Assembly: GCA_014879345.1 (NCBI GenBank)
Contig: JACSSI010000310.1
Span: 1 to 6,318 of the forward strand
Source of the DNA: Anaerolineae bacterium
GTDB lineage: Bacteria > Chloroflexota > Anaerolineae > Promineifilales > Promineifilaceae
DNA length: 6,318 nucleotides
Reading direction: 5' to 3'
Position numbers and translations under genes: made by a program. The notes beneath the pieces are model-generated. The model worked only from the letters and a program-made list of their open reading frames with translations. It was not told the DNA's origin and searched no databases. Of the stretch, positions 1 through 6,212 are shown piece after piece (the stretch's first letter is position 1; the number at the start of each line of letters is the position of its first letter).

Positions 1-96
1 TGCGACGGGTTTTTCAAGCAAGATTGGCGGGAGCCTTGTTTTCAGGCTGACTTTGGAAACGCCCTGACAATCAACGGCTAATCGTATATTCCGCCG
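1..96. other. Upstream flank with no gene I can support
   Basis: This is the first part of the 280-base stretch before the first gene. Two plus-strand frames run in from the left edge: one stops with TAA at 79-81 and would end in 'NALTING', the other stops with TGA at 65-67 and would end in 'FRLTLETP'. Neither resembles a family I recognise, and because they overlap at most one could be real. A weak hairpin (AGCCT 32-36, AGGCT 44-48) has no T-tract and is not convincing as a terminator. The end of an upstream plus-strand gene is possible but cannot be decided from this window. Confidence 0.25.
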
Positions 97-152
97 CTCT
101 GCAACCTTGCCACTCTGAAACCTCACCACCCTGCAACCCTGCAACCCTGCCC
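97..152. repeat. Degenerate tandem octamer repeat, consensus CCCTGCAA
   Basis: Seven consecutive 8-base units fall exactly in phase: CTCTGCAA, CCTTGCCA, CTCTGAAA, CCTCACCA, CCCTGCAA, CCCTGCAA and CCCTGCCC. Units 5 and 6 are perfect, units 1-3 and 7 match the consensus at 6-7 of 8 positions, and unit 4 is the most decayed (4 of 8). The array is non-coding and ends about 33 bases before the candidate -10 element of the next gene. It resembles the short tandemly repeated sequences known from cyanobacteria and other bacteria with repeat-rich intergenic DNA. Any function is unknown. Confidence 0.75.
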
Positions 153-184
153 CTCAAAACCCATGATGCAGTGCGTCAATTATG

Positions 185-193
185 TGTTACAAT
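185..193 (+). promoter_or_regulatory. Candidate extended -10 promoter element
   Basis: TGTTACAAT has the TGN extension followed by a hexamer matching TATAAT at 5 of 6 positions. No good -35 hexamer lies 16-18 bases upstream, which extended -10 promoters can tolerate. Transcription would begin near 200 and give a leader of about 80 bases before the ATG at 281, containing the inverted repeat at 222-247. A second, weaker pairing (TCGACA 199-204 with TATGAT 218-223) has only a 13-base spacer and is less likely. This is a motif-only prediction. Confidence 0.35.
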
Positions 194-221
194 AATTCTC
201 GACAACTTTCCCATCAGTATG

Positions 222-247
222 ATTTATGCACATGAGGAAGCATAAAT
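222..247. promoter_or_regulatory. Inverted repeat in the leader of the iron-sulfur oxidoreductase gene
   Basis: ATTTATGC (222-229) and GCATAAAT (240-247) are perfect 8-base inverted arms separated by 10 bases. The centres of the half-sites are 18 bases apart. The element lies 34 bases before the start codon and downstream of the candidate -10 element. It could be an operator for a dimeric repressor acting as a roadblock, or an A/U-rich hairpin in the 5' leader. With no T-tract it is not a terminator. The symmetry is seen directly; the regulatory role is inferred. Confidence 0.45.
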
Positions 248-280
248 TAAGTCCACAATACTCGCAAAGAAGAGGAGTCT

Positions 281-2323
281 ATGTTAACCGGAATCGAAAA
301 ATTTCTGTTCGCTTTATTAGTTCTTTTCTCATTGGTTGCCACTTATTACACCTTCGGCCAAATGATTAAAATTTGGCTCCGTGGTCAAGGCAAACTGAGC
401 TATGATCATGCCGGTCGTCGTCTCATGGACGGCATGATGGCCTTGTTCACACAAGGGCGCATCATCCGCCGACGTAAACTGGCGTCCGTTTTCCACTGGG
501 GCGTGGCCTGGGGCTTTATCTTCTACGCGCTCGTCAACTTGTTAGATGTAGCTGAAGGGCTCATCACCGGCTTTCACTTACCTAATAATATCATCTTCAA
601 TTTTTATAGTTTGTTTGCTGATTTATTCAGCGTGGCCGTTCTCGTCGGCATTGTCTATTTTTTCCTGCGCCGTTTTGCCAAAAAAGACAGACACTTACGT
701 ATTCGGGAAAACGTTATCGTACATCCCAAAGCCCGGGATTTAGACGGCATCAATCGGGATTCCCTCATCGTTATCGTTTTCATTTTTCTGCACGTGGGCA
801 GTCGGTTGCTCGGCGCTGCGTTTCTGGTGGCGGCTGAAGGTGGCGCCAACATGTGGGAACCATTTGCCAGTCTGCTTGCTATGCCGATGGCGGGTGTGCC
901 TGAAGCCGCTCTACTGTTTGGCTGGCATGTCACCTTCTGGTTGGCGATTGGCCTCGTTTTGCTCTTCTTACCTTATTTCCCTTACACCAAACATATTCAT
1001 CTCATGGTCGGGCCGTTCAACTTTATGACCAATCCAGAACGCACTTACCTGGGGCAAATGTTCACCCTGGACCTTGAAGACGAATCTATCGAGCAGTTTG
1101 GCGCAAATGACGTGTTTGATTTATCGCAAACGCAAATCGTGGACAGCTTTGCCTGTATCATGTGCAACCGCTGTCAGGATGCGTGTCCTGCCTACAATAC
1201 CGGCAAGGAACTCTCTCCCGCCGCCATCGAAGTAAACAAACGATACTACTTCCGTGAAAATATGGCGCTATTGTCTAATGGCGGCAGCGTGAATGGGGGC
1301 AATGGTAATGGGGCTGGTATTCCGTTGATGGGTGCTATTCTCAGCGAAAGTGCGGTGTGGGCTTGTACCGCTTGCGGTGGCTGCATTGAAGCATGTCCCG
1401 TAGGCAATTCCCCGATGCAGGACATTATGGACATCCGCCGCGATCAGGTGTTGATGGCGAGCGCTTTCCCCGATGAACTGAAGGTCGCTTTTGTGGGCAT
1501 GGAGCGCACGGGCAACCCCTGGGGTTCTACCGACAGCCGCATGGCCTGGACAGAACCATTGCCTTTTGCAGTGCCAACTGTTGAAGAAAATCCTGACTAT
1601 GAATATTTGTTGTGGGTAGGCTGCGCAGGTGCGTTTAACCCCGATTCGCAAGAAGTCGTGCGTGCCGTTGCCACTATTCTGCATGAAGCGGATGTCAGTT
1701 TCGCCGTCTTGGGTGAATCTGAAACGTGTACGGGTGACTCGGCTCGCCGTGCCGGGAATGAGTATCTCTTCTATGAAATGGCGATGGGAAACATTGAAAC
1801 ATTGAATGCAGCTGGCGCTGACCAGAAACGAATTCTGACGAGCTGCCCCCACTGTTTCACCACCATCGGCAAAGAGTATGGCGAATTGGGCGGCAACTAC
1901 ACCGTCTTCCACCATACGCAGGTGATTGCAGATTTGGTGGGCAAGGGTAAGTTGACGTTAAATGGCAGCAAGCTGGAAAAGACCACGTTCCATGACCCAT
2001 GTTACCTGGGTCGTCAGAATGGTGTGCTTGATGCACCCCGTGATGCCTTGGCAAAAGCTGGCGCAACGCTGCTGGAGATGGATCGCAATAAAAAGAACTC
2101 CTTCTGCTGCGGGGCTGGTGGCGCGCAAATGTGGAAGGAGGAGGAACATGGCACGGAAGCGGTGAGCATGAATCGTTTCCATGAAGCACACGCTACGGGT
2201 GCAGAAACGTTGGCTGTGGGCTGCCCCTTCTGTATGACAATGATGAAAGATGCCAATACGGAGGAAGGGTCGCCGATGCAGGTGAAGGATGTGGCGCAGG
2301 TAGTGCTGGAGGCAATGAGGTAG
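281..2323 (+). CDS. Membrane-anchored HdrD-like iron-sulfur oxidoreductase (FadF/EMO type)
   Basis: This 680-residue protein has the architecture of FadF/YwjF-like ETF:menaquinone oxidoreductases, which are thought to pass electrons from EtfAB (acyl-CoA oxidation) to membrane quinone. Five hydrophobic segments (about 6-29, 68-90, 105-130, 160-185, 206-232) form a NarI-like cytochrome b anchor, with His72, His171, His216, His238 and His240 as possible haem ligands. Two CxxCxxCxxxCP [4Fe-4S] motifs follow (Cys292/295/298/302 and Cys362/365/368/372). Two CCG domains of the heterodisulfide reductase type come next. The first is incomplete (Cys448, Cys483, Cys522, Cys525, with CTG in place of CCG). 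The second is complete (Cys574, Cys609-Cys610, Cys648, Cys651). A Gly/Asn-rich linker (333-346) lies between the ferredoxin motifs. The start is supported by GAGGAG at 272-277 just before the ATG. No etfAB genes are in the window, so the electron donor is inferred from the family. Heterodisulfide reductase D proper is unlikely because of the fused membrane anchor. Confidence 0.88.
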   Translation: MLTGIEKFLFALLVLFSLVATYYTFGQMIKIWLRGQGKLSYDHAGRRLMDGMMALFTQGRIIRRRKLASVFHWGVAWGFIFYALVNLLDVAEGLITGFHLPNNIIFNFYSLFADLFSVAVLVGIVYFFLRRFAKKDRHLRIRENVIVHPKARDLDGINRDSLIVIVFIFLHVGSRLLGAAFLVAAEGGANMWEPFASLLAMPMAGVPEAALLFGWHVTFWLAIGLVLLFLPYFPYTKHIHLMVGPFNFMTNPERTYLGQMFTLDLEDESIEQFGANDVFDLSQTQIVDSFACIMCNRCQDACPAYNTGKELSPAAIEVNKRYYFRENMALLSNGGSVNGGNGNGAGIPLMGAILSESAVWACTACGGCIEACPVGNSPMQDIMDIRRDQVLMASAFPDELKVAFVGMERTGNPWGSTDSRMAWTEPLPFAVPTVEENPDYEYLLWVGCAGAFNPDSQEVVRAVATILHEADVSFAVLGESETCTGDSARRAGNEYLFYEMAMGNIETLNAAGADQKRILTSCPHCFTTIGKEYGELGGNYTVFHHTQVIADLVGKGKLTLNGSKLEKTTFHDPCYLGRQNGVLDAPRDALAKAGATLLEMDRNKKNSFCCGAGGAQMWKEEEHGTEAVSMNRFHEAHATGAETLAVGCPFCMTMMKDANTEEGSPMQVKDVAQVVLEAMR

Positions 2324-2324
2324 A

Positions 2325-2358
2325 CAGTAAACAGTTTTAATGAACAGTTTTCAGTGAA
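2325..2358 (+). repeat. Degenerate CAGT heptamer repeat after the stop codon
   Basis: Directly after the TAG stop, CAGTAAA (2325-2331), CAGTTTT (2332-2338), a 6-base spacer, CAGTTTT (2345-2351) and CAGTGAA (2352-2358) form a short heptad-phased array. AACAGTTTT occurs twice within it (2330-2338 and 2343-2351). AGTAAACAGTTTT (2326-2338) recurs with one change at 2474-2486, before the next gene. It is non-coding and sits upstream of the terminator hairpin. No function can be assigned. Confidence 0.55.
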
Positions 2359-2363
2359 ATAGG

Positions 2364-2394
2364 AGGGCTGGTGCAGGAGCACTGGCCCTTTTTT
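2364..2394 (+). terminator. Intrinsic terminator of the iron-sulfur oxidoreductase gene
   Basis: AGGGCTGGTGC (2364-2374) pairs with GCACTGGCCCT (2379-2389) as an 11-bp RNA stem with two adjacent G-U wobbles and an AGGA tetraloop. It runs straight into six T residues (2389-2394). It lies 40 bases after the stop codon and separates this transcript from the next gene, so the two plus-strand genes are probably not one operon. Confidence 0.9.
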
Positions 2395-2404
2395 ATGGTA
2401 GGTC

Positions 2405-2431
2405 ATGGGAGGAAGGGGGGATGGGAGGAAA
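2405..2431 (+). repeat. Purine-only tract with a 10-bp direct repeat
   Basis: ATGGGAGGAA occurs at 2405-2414 and again at 2421-2430, separated by six G residues. Except for the two T residues (2406 and 2422) the whole tract is purine on the plus strand. The second copy runs into the palindrome centred at 2434/2435. Three G-runs of three or more are present, too few for a canonical four-run G-quadruplex. Confidence 0.5.
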
Positions 2432-2442
2432 CGGCCGTTTCC
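2427..2442. repeat. AACGGCCGTT palindrome, copy 1 (extended to 16 bp)
   Basis: GGAAACGGCCGTTTCC is a perfect 16-bp palindrome around the core at 2430-2439. It lies in the spacer between the terminator of the oxidoreductase gene and the CAP gene, about 70 bases before the CAP start codon. It is one of four exact cores in the window and the longest palindrome of the set. Confidence 0.85.
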
Positions 2443-2472
2443 CCTAACATACCTTTCATTATCAACCACTTA

Positions 2473-2496
2473 AAGTAAACTGTTTTCTGTTTACTT
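2473..2496. promoter_or_regulatory. Inverted repeat just upstream of the CAP gene
   Basis: AAGTAAAC (2473-2480) and GTTTACTT (2489-2496) are perfect 8-base inverted arms around the 8-base loop TGTTTTCT. The element ends 18 bases before the ATG and 7 bases before the ribosome binding site, a position suited to an operator or a leader hairpin that affects translation. It shares AGTAAAC(A/T)GTTTT with the repeat at 2326-2338, so it may be a member of that intergenic repeat family rather than a dedicated operator. No convincing -35/-10 pair was found in this spacer. Confidence 0.4.
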
Positions 2497-2514
2497 ACAC
2501 AATGAGGTTCAAAA

Positions 2515-3702
2515 ATGAAAAAACAATTCCTCATCGCCGCCTTCATCATTCTCCTCACACTTACACAATTGGTCTCAGCCCAAGATGGCCCTGTTACCAT
2601 CCCGTCCCCAGCAGAACCGCAGCAAACGGCCGTTGGCCCCACATACGAAGAACAAGTCCTGGAAATTGTAAACCAGGAACGGTGGAAAGATGGTCAAAGA
2701 CCCCCTTTGAAAGGGAACCAACAGCTCAACAACGCTGCCGAAACCCATAGCAATAACATGGCAGTGCGCAACTTCTTTGCCCACTGCGATTTAGATACAA
2801 AAACAACTCCCGCAGGTAGAGCACAAGCAGCAGGCTACGCGAGTAGTTATGTAGGCGAGAATATTGCGGCTGGTTATGGCACACCAGCCTCCGTTATGGT
2901 GGGCTGGATGAATAGTCCAGGTCATAAGGGCAATATTCTCAACACAAATTACCGAGAAATTGGAATTGGATATGTGTATCAAAGTGACGATCAGGCTAAT
3001 ATTCGCACTGATGCAGGCGGTTGTGTCTCTGATGGGGGTGGGCATGGGCCATACCGAAGTTATTGGACTCAAAATTTTGGTAAAGTCAATGATGTCTATC
3101 CCGTTGTCATTAACCGCGAAGCATATGAAACAGAGACTCGCCAGGTAAATTTGTACATGTATGGCGCAGGCTGGGCTACCCAAATGCGTTTTCGAAATGA
3201 AAATGGTGTCTGGTCAAGCTGGCAAGCTTACCAAACAGATGCAGCGTGGACATTAAGCGCTGGCAATGGCACCAAAACCGTTAATGCGGAGATTCGCAAC
3301 AGCAGCGGCACTGTGAAAAGCGCCAGTGACACCATTCAGCTTAATGGTACAGGGCCAACCCTTTCTGTTTCCCCAGGAAAATTGGCATTTGCCTTACAAC
3401 AGGATGGCCCCCTCAGCCAAACAACGACGATCACCATCCAAAACACAGGGCAGGAAGCCTTCAATTGGACTTTAACGGGAGATGGTTCCTGGCTAACCGT
3501 TTCCGCAGATAGCGGCACCGTTTCCGCAGATAGCAGCACCACCATCAACGTGACTGCTTCCAGAAATGGACTCAGCTTAGGCTTGTACAATAAAACACTT
3601 ACTATTGACGCTGGCAGTGCCGATAACTCGCCACAAATGGTTAACGTGAGCTTTTTAGTCACAGATGTGCCGCCTGTTTTCTTGCCGATGGTGACGAAAT
3701 AA
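2515..3702 (+). CDS. Secreted CAP-domain (SCP/PR-1-like) protein with Ig/BACON-like C-terminal modules
   Basis: This 395-residue protein begins with a clear Sec signal peptide (basic MKKQ, hydrophobic core 5-19, likely cleavage after Val-Ser-Ala22). A Pro/Gln-rich linker (about 23-42) follows, then a CAP domain (about 45-190). Typical CAP landmarks are His90 in FFAH, Glu115 in GEN, His137 in SPGH, and the closing YWTQNFG (183-189). Cys91 and Cys170 could form a disulfide. Residues about 196-278 form a beta-rich segment with the W..Y...W.L..G.G.KTV pattern of bacterial Ig-like modules. Residues about 281-383 resemble a BACON-type domain (NTG...NWT...WLTVS..SGT...GLY). The protein ends in PPVFLPMVTK, a possible envelope-targeting tail. 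The start has GAGG at 2504-2507 with a 7-base gap. Bacterial CAP proteins are extracellular but their biochemical activity is mostly unknown; binding of lipid, metal or cell-surface polymer is possible, and no substrate can be named. Confidence 0.85.
   Translation: MKKQFLIAAFIILLTLTQLVSAQDGPVTIPSPAEPQQTAVGPTYEEQVLEIVNQERWKDGQRPPLKGNQQLNNAAETHSNNMAVRNFFAHCDLDTKTTPAGRAQAAGYASSYVGENIAAGYGTPASVMVGWMNSPGHKGNILNTNYREIGIGYVYQSDDQANIRTDAGGCVSDGGGHGPYRSYWTQNFGKVNDVYPVVINREAYETETRQVNLYMYGAGWATQMRFRNENGVWSSWQAYQTDAAWTLSAGNGTKTVNAEIRNSSGTVKSASDTIQLNGTGPTLSVSPGKLAFALQQDGPLSQTTTITIQNTGQEAFNWTLTGDGSWLTVSADSGTVSADSSTTINVTASRNGLSLGLYNKTLTIDAGSADNSPQMVNVSFLVTDVPPVFLPMVTK
2625..2634. repeat. AACGGCCGTT palindrome, copy 2 (inside the CAP gene)
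   Basis: This exact core is read as part of codons for Thr38-Ala39-Val40, in the low-complexity linker between the signal peptide and the CAP domain. The flanks do not extend the symmetry. It is the only copy well inside a gene, and it falls where protein sequence is least constrained. Confidence 0.8.
3496..3537 (+). repeat. 21-bp tandem duplication within the CAP gene
   Basis: Two adjacent 21-base units (3496-3516 and 3517-3537) differ at a single base and encode TVSADSG-TVSADSS (residues 328-341) in the BACON-like module. The reading frame is kept. The near identity at DNA level suggests a recent slippage or conversion event rather than old domain structure. Confidence 0.8.
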
Positions 3703-3705
3703 CAA

Positions 3706-3741
3706 AAAAAGCGGTGACTGTTAATCTAGTCACCGCTTTTT
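3706..3741. terminator. Bidirectional intrinsic terminator between the CAP gene and lon
   Basis: AAAAAGCGGTGACT (3706-3719) and AGTCACCGCTTTTT (3728-3741) form a perfect 14-bp stem with an 8-base loop. Read on the plus strand, the stem ends in five T residues and lies just after the CAP stop (TAA 3700-3702). Read on the minus strand, it ends in seven T residues (complement of 3704-3710) and lies 27 bases after the lon stop. A single hairpin therefore serves both convergent genes. Confidence 0.93.
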
Positions 3742-3758
3742 AATTAAGTTGTTGGGGG

Positions 3759-3772
3759 ATAACGGCCGTTAT
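3759..3772. repeat. AACGGCCGTT palindrome, copy 3 (overlaps the lon stop codon)
   Basis: ATAACGGCCGTTAT is a perfect 14-bp palindrome around the core 3761-3770. Its right edge supplies the TAA stop of lon (3769-3771, minus strand), and it reaches one base into the last Glu codon. Its symmetry puts TAA on both strands. Confidence 0.85.
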
Positions 3773-6201
3773 TCCTCCTCGTTCTTCTTTTCAGCCATCA
3801 ACACCACGTCCAGCACATCTTCCATCCGCTTCACCAGCACAAAATTCAAATCCTGACGCAGCTTCTTGGGAATCTCCTCCAAGTCACGTTCATTTTTGTG
3901 CGGCAAAACAAACGTCTTAATACCTGCACGGCGTGCCGCCAGCGCCTTCTCGCGCACACCACCCACCGGCAGCACCCGACCACGTAACGTAATCTCACCC
4001 GTCATACTAATTTCACGATGTATCGGCCGGTTGGTAAACGCTGAAATAATAGCAGAAGCCAAAGAGACACCCGCTGATGGGCCGTCTTTCGGCACAGCCC
4101 CTTCCGGCAAATGCACATGAATATCCGTATTATCAAACCGTTCGTAATCAATACCCAGCTTTTTCGCCTGACTGCGCGTATAGGTGAGGGCAGCTTGCGC
4201 ACTTTCCTGCATCACATCACCCAGTTGACCGGTGAGCATCATGCCACCCTTGCCGCGCATCAAATTCACCTCAATAAACATGATCTCACCACCAGTCGAT
4301 GTCCAGGCTGCACCAGTGGCAATACCAATCGCATCTTCCTCTTGCAATTCCTCAGATAAAAAGCGCGGCGGCCCTAACAGTTCGCGCACACGGTTGGCCG
4401 TCACTCGTCGGGGATAGCGCCGCTTTTCCGCCACAGCCCGCGCAATCTTGCGGCATACATTTGCCGTCTCCCGTTCAAAATTACGCACACCCGCTTCCCG
4501 CGTATATTCGCGCACAATCGCTTTGAGGGCTTCGTCTTCAAAACGAACCCCTTTGTCTTCCAACCCATGCTGCCCAATCTGCTTAGGCACAAGGAATTCA
4601 CGGCCGATTTCCAATTTTTCTTCTTCCAAATAACCGGTAAATTCAATCATTTCCATGCGATCTTGCAAGGCATGGGGAATGGTATCGAGATAGTTAGCCG
4701 TGGTAATAAACAGCACTTTGGATAGGTCAAAATCAAGACCCAGGTAATGATCGGCAAAGGCGTAATTCTGCTCCGGATCAAGCACTTCCAGCAAGGCAGA
4801 AGCTGGATCGCCCCGGAAATCGTTGCCTAGCTTATCAACTTCATCCAACATAAACAGCGGATTTTTGGTGCCAGCCCGGCGAATCGCCTGAATAATGCGC
4901 CCGGGTAAGGCACCAATATAGGTGCGGCGATGTCCCCGAATCTCTGCTTCATCCCGCACACCACCCAAACTGATGCGAATGAATTCCCGCCCTAATGCAT
5001 GGGCAATTGACTGCCCAATAGAGGTTTTGCCTGTTCCGGGCGGCCCCACAAAACAGAGAATCGGGCTGCGCAAGGTATCCGGCGCGATTTGTTTGACGGC
5101 GATGTATTCTAAAATGCGGTCTTTGGCCTTTTCCAGGCCGAAATGGTCAGAAGCCAACACTTCAGAGGCATGGAGCACATCCATGTTGTCTTCAGATTGA
5201 TCCATCCAGGGCAAGTTGAGTACCCAATCCAAATAGGTGAGGATAATGCCCACTTCCGGTGACATAGGGGGCATGGCGCTCAAACGAGCCAGTTCTTTTT
5301 CAGCTTTGGCTCGCACTTCTGGCGGCATCTCTTTTTTGGCGACGGATTCACGCAGTTCGTTGATTTCCTGGGTAAAGACATCGGCTTCGCCCAACTCACC
5401 CTGTATGACGCGCATCTGTTCACGCAGGAAATGTTCTCGTTGGTTTTTATCCATTTCCTGTTGGACTTGCATGTGGATTTGGTCTTCCAATTCCAGCACG
5501 TCTAACTCTTTTGCCAGAGAGATGCTCACTTTTTGCAAGCGCACGGCCGGATCGACGGTTTCTAAAATGTCTTGTTTCACTTCTAATTCGGTGGTCAACG
5601 TGGAAGCGATGAAGTCAGCCAGCCAGCCAGGTTCTTCAATATTGATGGCAAAGGTGTAGGCATCTTCGGGCAGATTCCGGTTTAGGGAGACCACTTTTTC
5701 AAAGAGGGTGATGACGGCTCGCATCAGGGCTTCGGTGTTGCGTTCCCATTCAATCGGCTCGGGAATCCGGCGTGCGCGTACGCGAATGTAGGGCGTCCAT
5801 TGTGTGAACTCGACAATCTCGACACGCCGCTTTCCCTGTGCCAACACGCTGGTGCTGTCATCAGGCATCCGCAGGGCTTTACCAATGGCGACTTCGGTGC
5901 CAATGTTGAATATGTCGTTGACGCCTGGTTCCATGAGTTCCCCATCTTTTTGGGCGGCGACGATGATGTTTTCATTGTTGTTGACGGCGGCACGAATAGC
6001 TTCCAGGGAGCGTTCACGACCCACAAACAGGGGTGTTACCATTTGAGGGTATAAGACTAACTCTCTTAACGGCAGGAATGGAAATTCGATGTACCCATCT
6101 TCATTCTCGTTCAGCCTTGTTTCAAATATTTCTTGTTCGAAACCGGGGATGCTGTCCATAAAATCAGGGTATTGGGCTAATTCAAAGTCGTCTTGCATCA
6201 T
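3769..6201 (-). CDS. lon: ATP-dependent protease LonA
   Basis: Lon is a cytoplasmic homohexameric AAA+ serine protease that degrades misfolded and regulatory proteins. This 810-residue protein has all LonA parts. The N-terminal substrate-binding domain (about 38-235) starts with a FPFLPLRELVLYP-type motif. A helical/coiled-coil segment (about 235-310) follows. The AAA+ module has Walker A GPPGTGKT (386-393), pore-loop Tyr428, Walker B LDE with Asp453/Glu454, sensor-1 Asn503, Arg515 in DRME as probable arginine finger and Arg573 as sensor 2. The protease domain (about 610-795) carries the catalytic Ser709 in DGPSAG and Lys752 in REKALAA, 43 residues apart as in E. coli Lon. The protein is slightly longer than E. 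coli Lon (784) because of an acidic N-terminal extension (1-37) and an acidic tail (EKKNEEE). An in-frame TGA five codons upstream rules out an earlier start, but the second ATG (6196-6198) is possible. The gene converges on the CAP gene. No CIRCE-like heat-shock operator was seen upstream. Confidence 0.98.
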   Translation of the reverse strand: MMQDDFELAQYPDFMDSIPGFEQEIFETRLNENEDGYIEFPFLPLRELVLYPQMVTPLFVGRERSLEAIRAAVNNNENIIVAAQKDGELMEPGVNDIFNIGTEVAIGKALRMPDDSTSVLAQGKRRVEIVEFTQWTPYIRVRARRIPEPIEWERNTEALMRAVITLFEKVVSLNRNLPEDAYTFAINIEEPGWLADFIASTLTTELEVKQDILETVDPAVRLQKVSISLAKELDVLELEDQIHMQVQQEMDKNQREHFLREQMRVIQGELGEADVFTQEINELRESVAKKEMPPEVRAKAEKELARLSAMPPMSPEVGIILTYLDWVLNLPWMDQSEDNMDVLHASEVLASDHFGLEKAKDRILEYIAVKQIAPDTLRSPILCFVGPPGTGKTSIGQSIAHALGREFIRISLGGVRDEAEIRGHRRTYIGALPGRIIQAIRRAGTKNPLFMLDEVDKLGNDFRGDPASALLEVLDPEQNYAFADHYLGLDFDLSKVLFITTANYLDTIPHALQDRMEMIEFTGYLEEEKLEIGREFLVPKQIGQHGLEDKGVRFEDEALKAIVREYTREAGVRNFERETANVCRKIARAVAEKRRYPRRVTANRVRELLGPPRFLSEELQEEDAIGIATGAAWTSTGGEIMFIEVNLMRGKGGMMLTGQLGDVMQESAQAALTYTRSQAKKLGIDYERFDNTDIHVHLPEGAVPKDGPSAGVSLASAIISAFTNRPIHREISMTGEITLRGRVLPVGGVREKALAARRAGIKTFVLPHKNERDLEEIPKKLRQDLNFVLVKRMEDVLDVVLMAEKKNEEE

Positions 6202-6212
6202 CTTGTCTTTTG

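Noticed and set aside
32..48. Hairpin AGCCT/AGGCT as a terminator
   Set aside because: The stem has only 5 bp and there is no T-tract after it.
1..81. Partial plus-strand gene ending at TAA 79-81
   Set aside because: Only 26 codons are visible, a second frame is open over most of the same bases, and the sequence is unrecognised. It is noted under the upstream flank but not called as a gene.
1268..1915. Long minus-strand open frame (215 codons) opposite the iron-sulfur oxidoreductase gene
   Set aside because: It lies wholly inside a well-supported gene on the other strand, its translation shows no family features, and it has no supporting ribosome binding site context. It is a shadow of the coding bias of the real gene.
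2405..2431. G-quadruplex in the purine tract
   Set aside because: Only three separated runs of at least three G are present; a fourth would need splitting of the G6 run without a loop, or a weaker two-tier form.
2014..2469. Minus-strand open frame spanning the end of the oxidoreductase gene and the spacer
   Set aside because: It crosses a strong plus-strand terminator and overlaps a conserved CCG domain; the translation is low in recognisable features.
2515..3702. A novel defence or toxin system built around the CAP protein
   Set aside because: The neighbours are separated by strong terminators and have unrelated housekeeping functions, and there is no immunity-like partner gene.
5237..5659. 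Plus-strand open frame (140 codons) opposite lon
   Set aside because: It is antisense to the conserved coiled-coil and N-domain region of lon, with a Ser/Arg-rich composition typical of a reversed coding frame.
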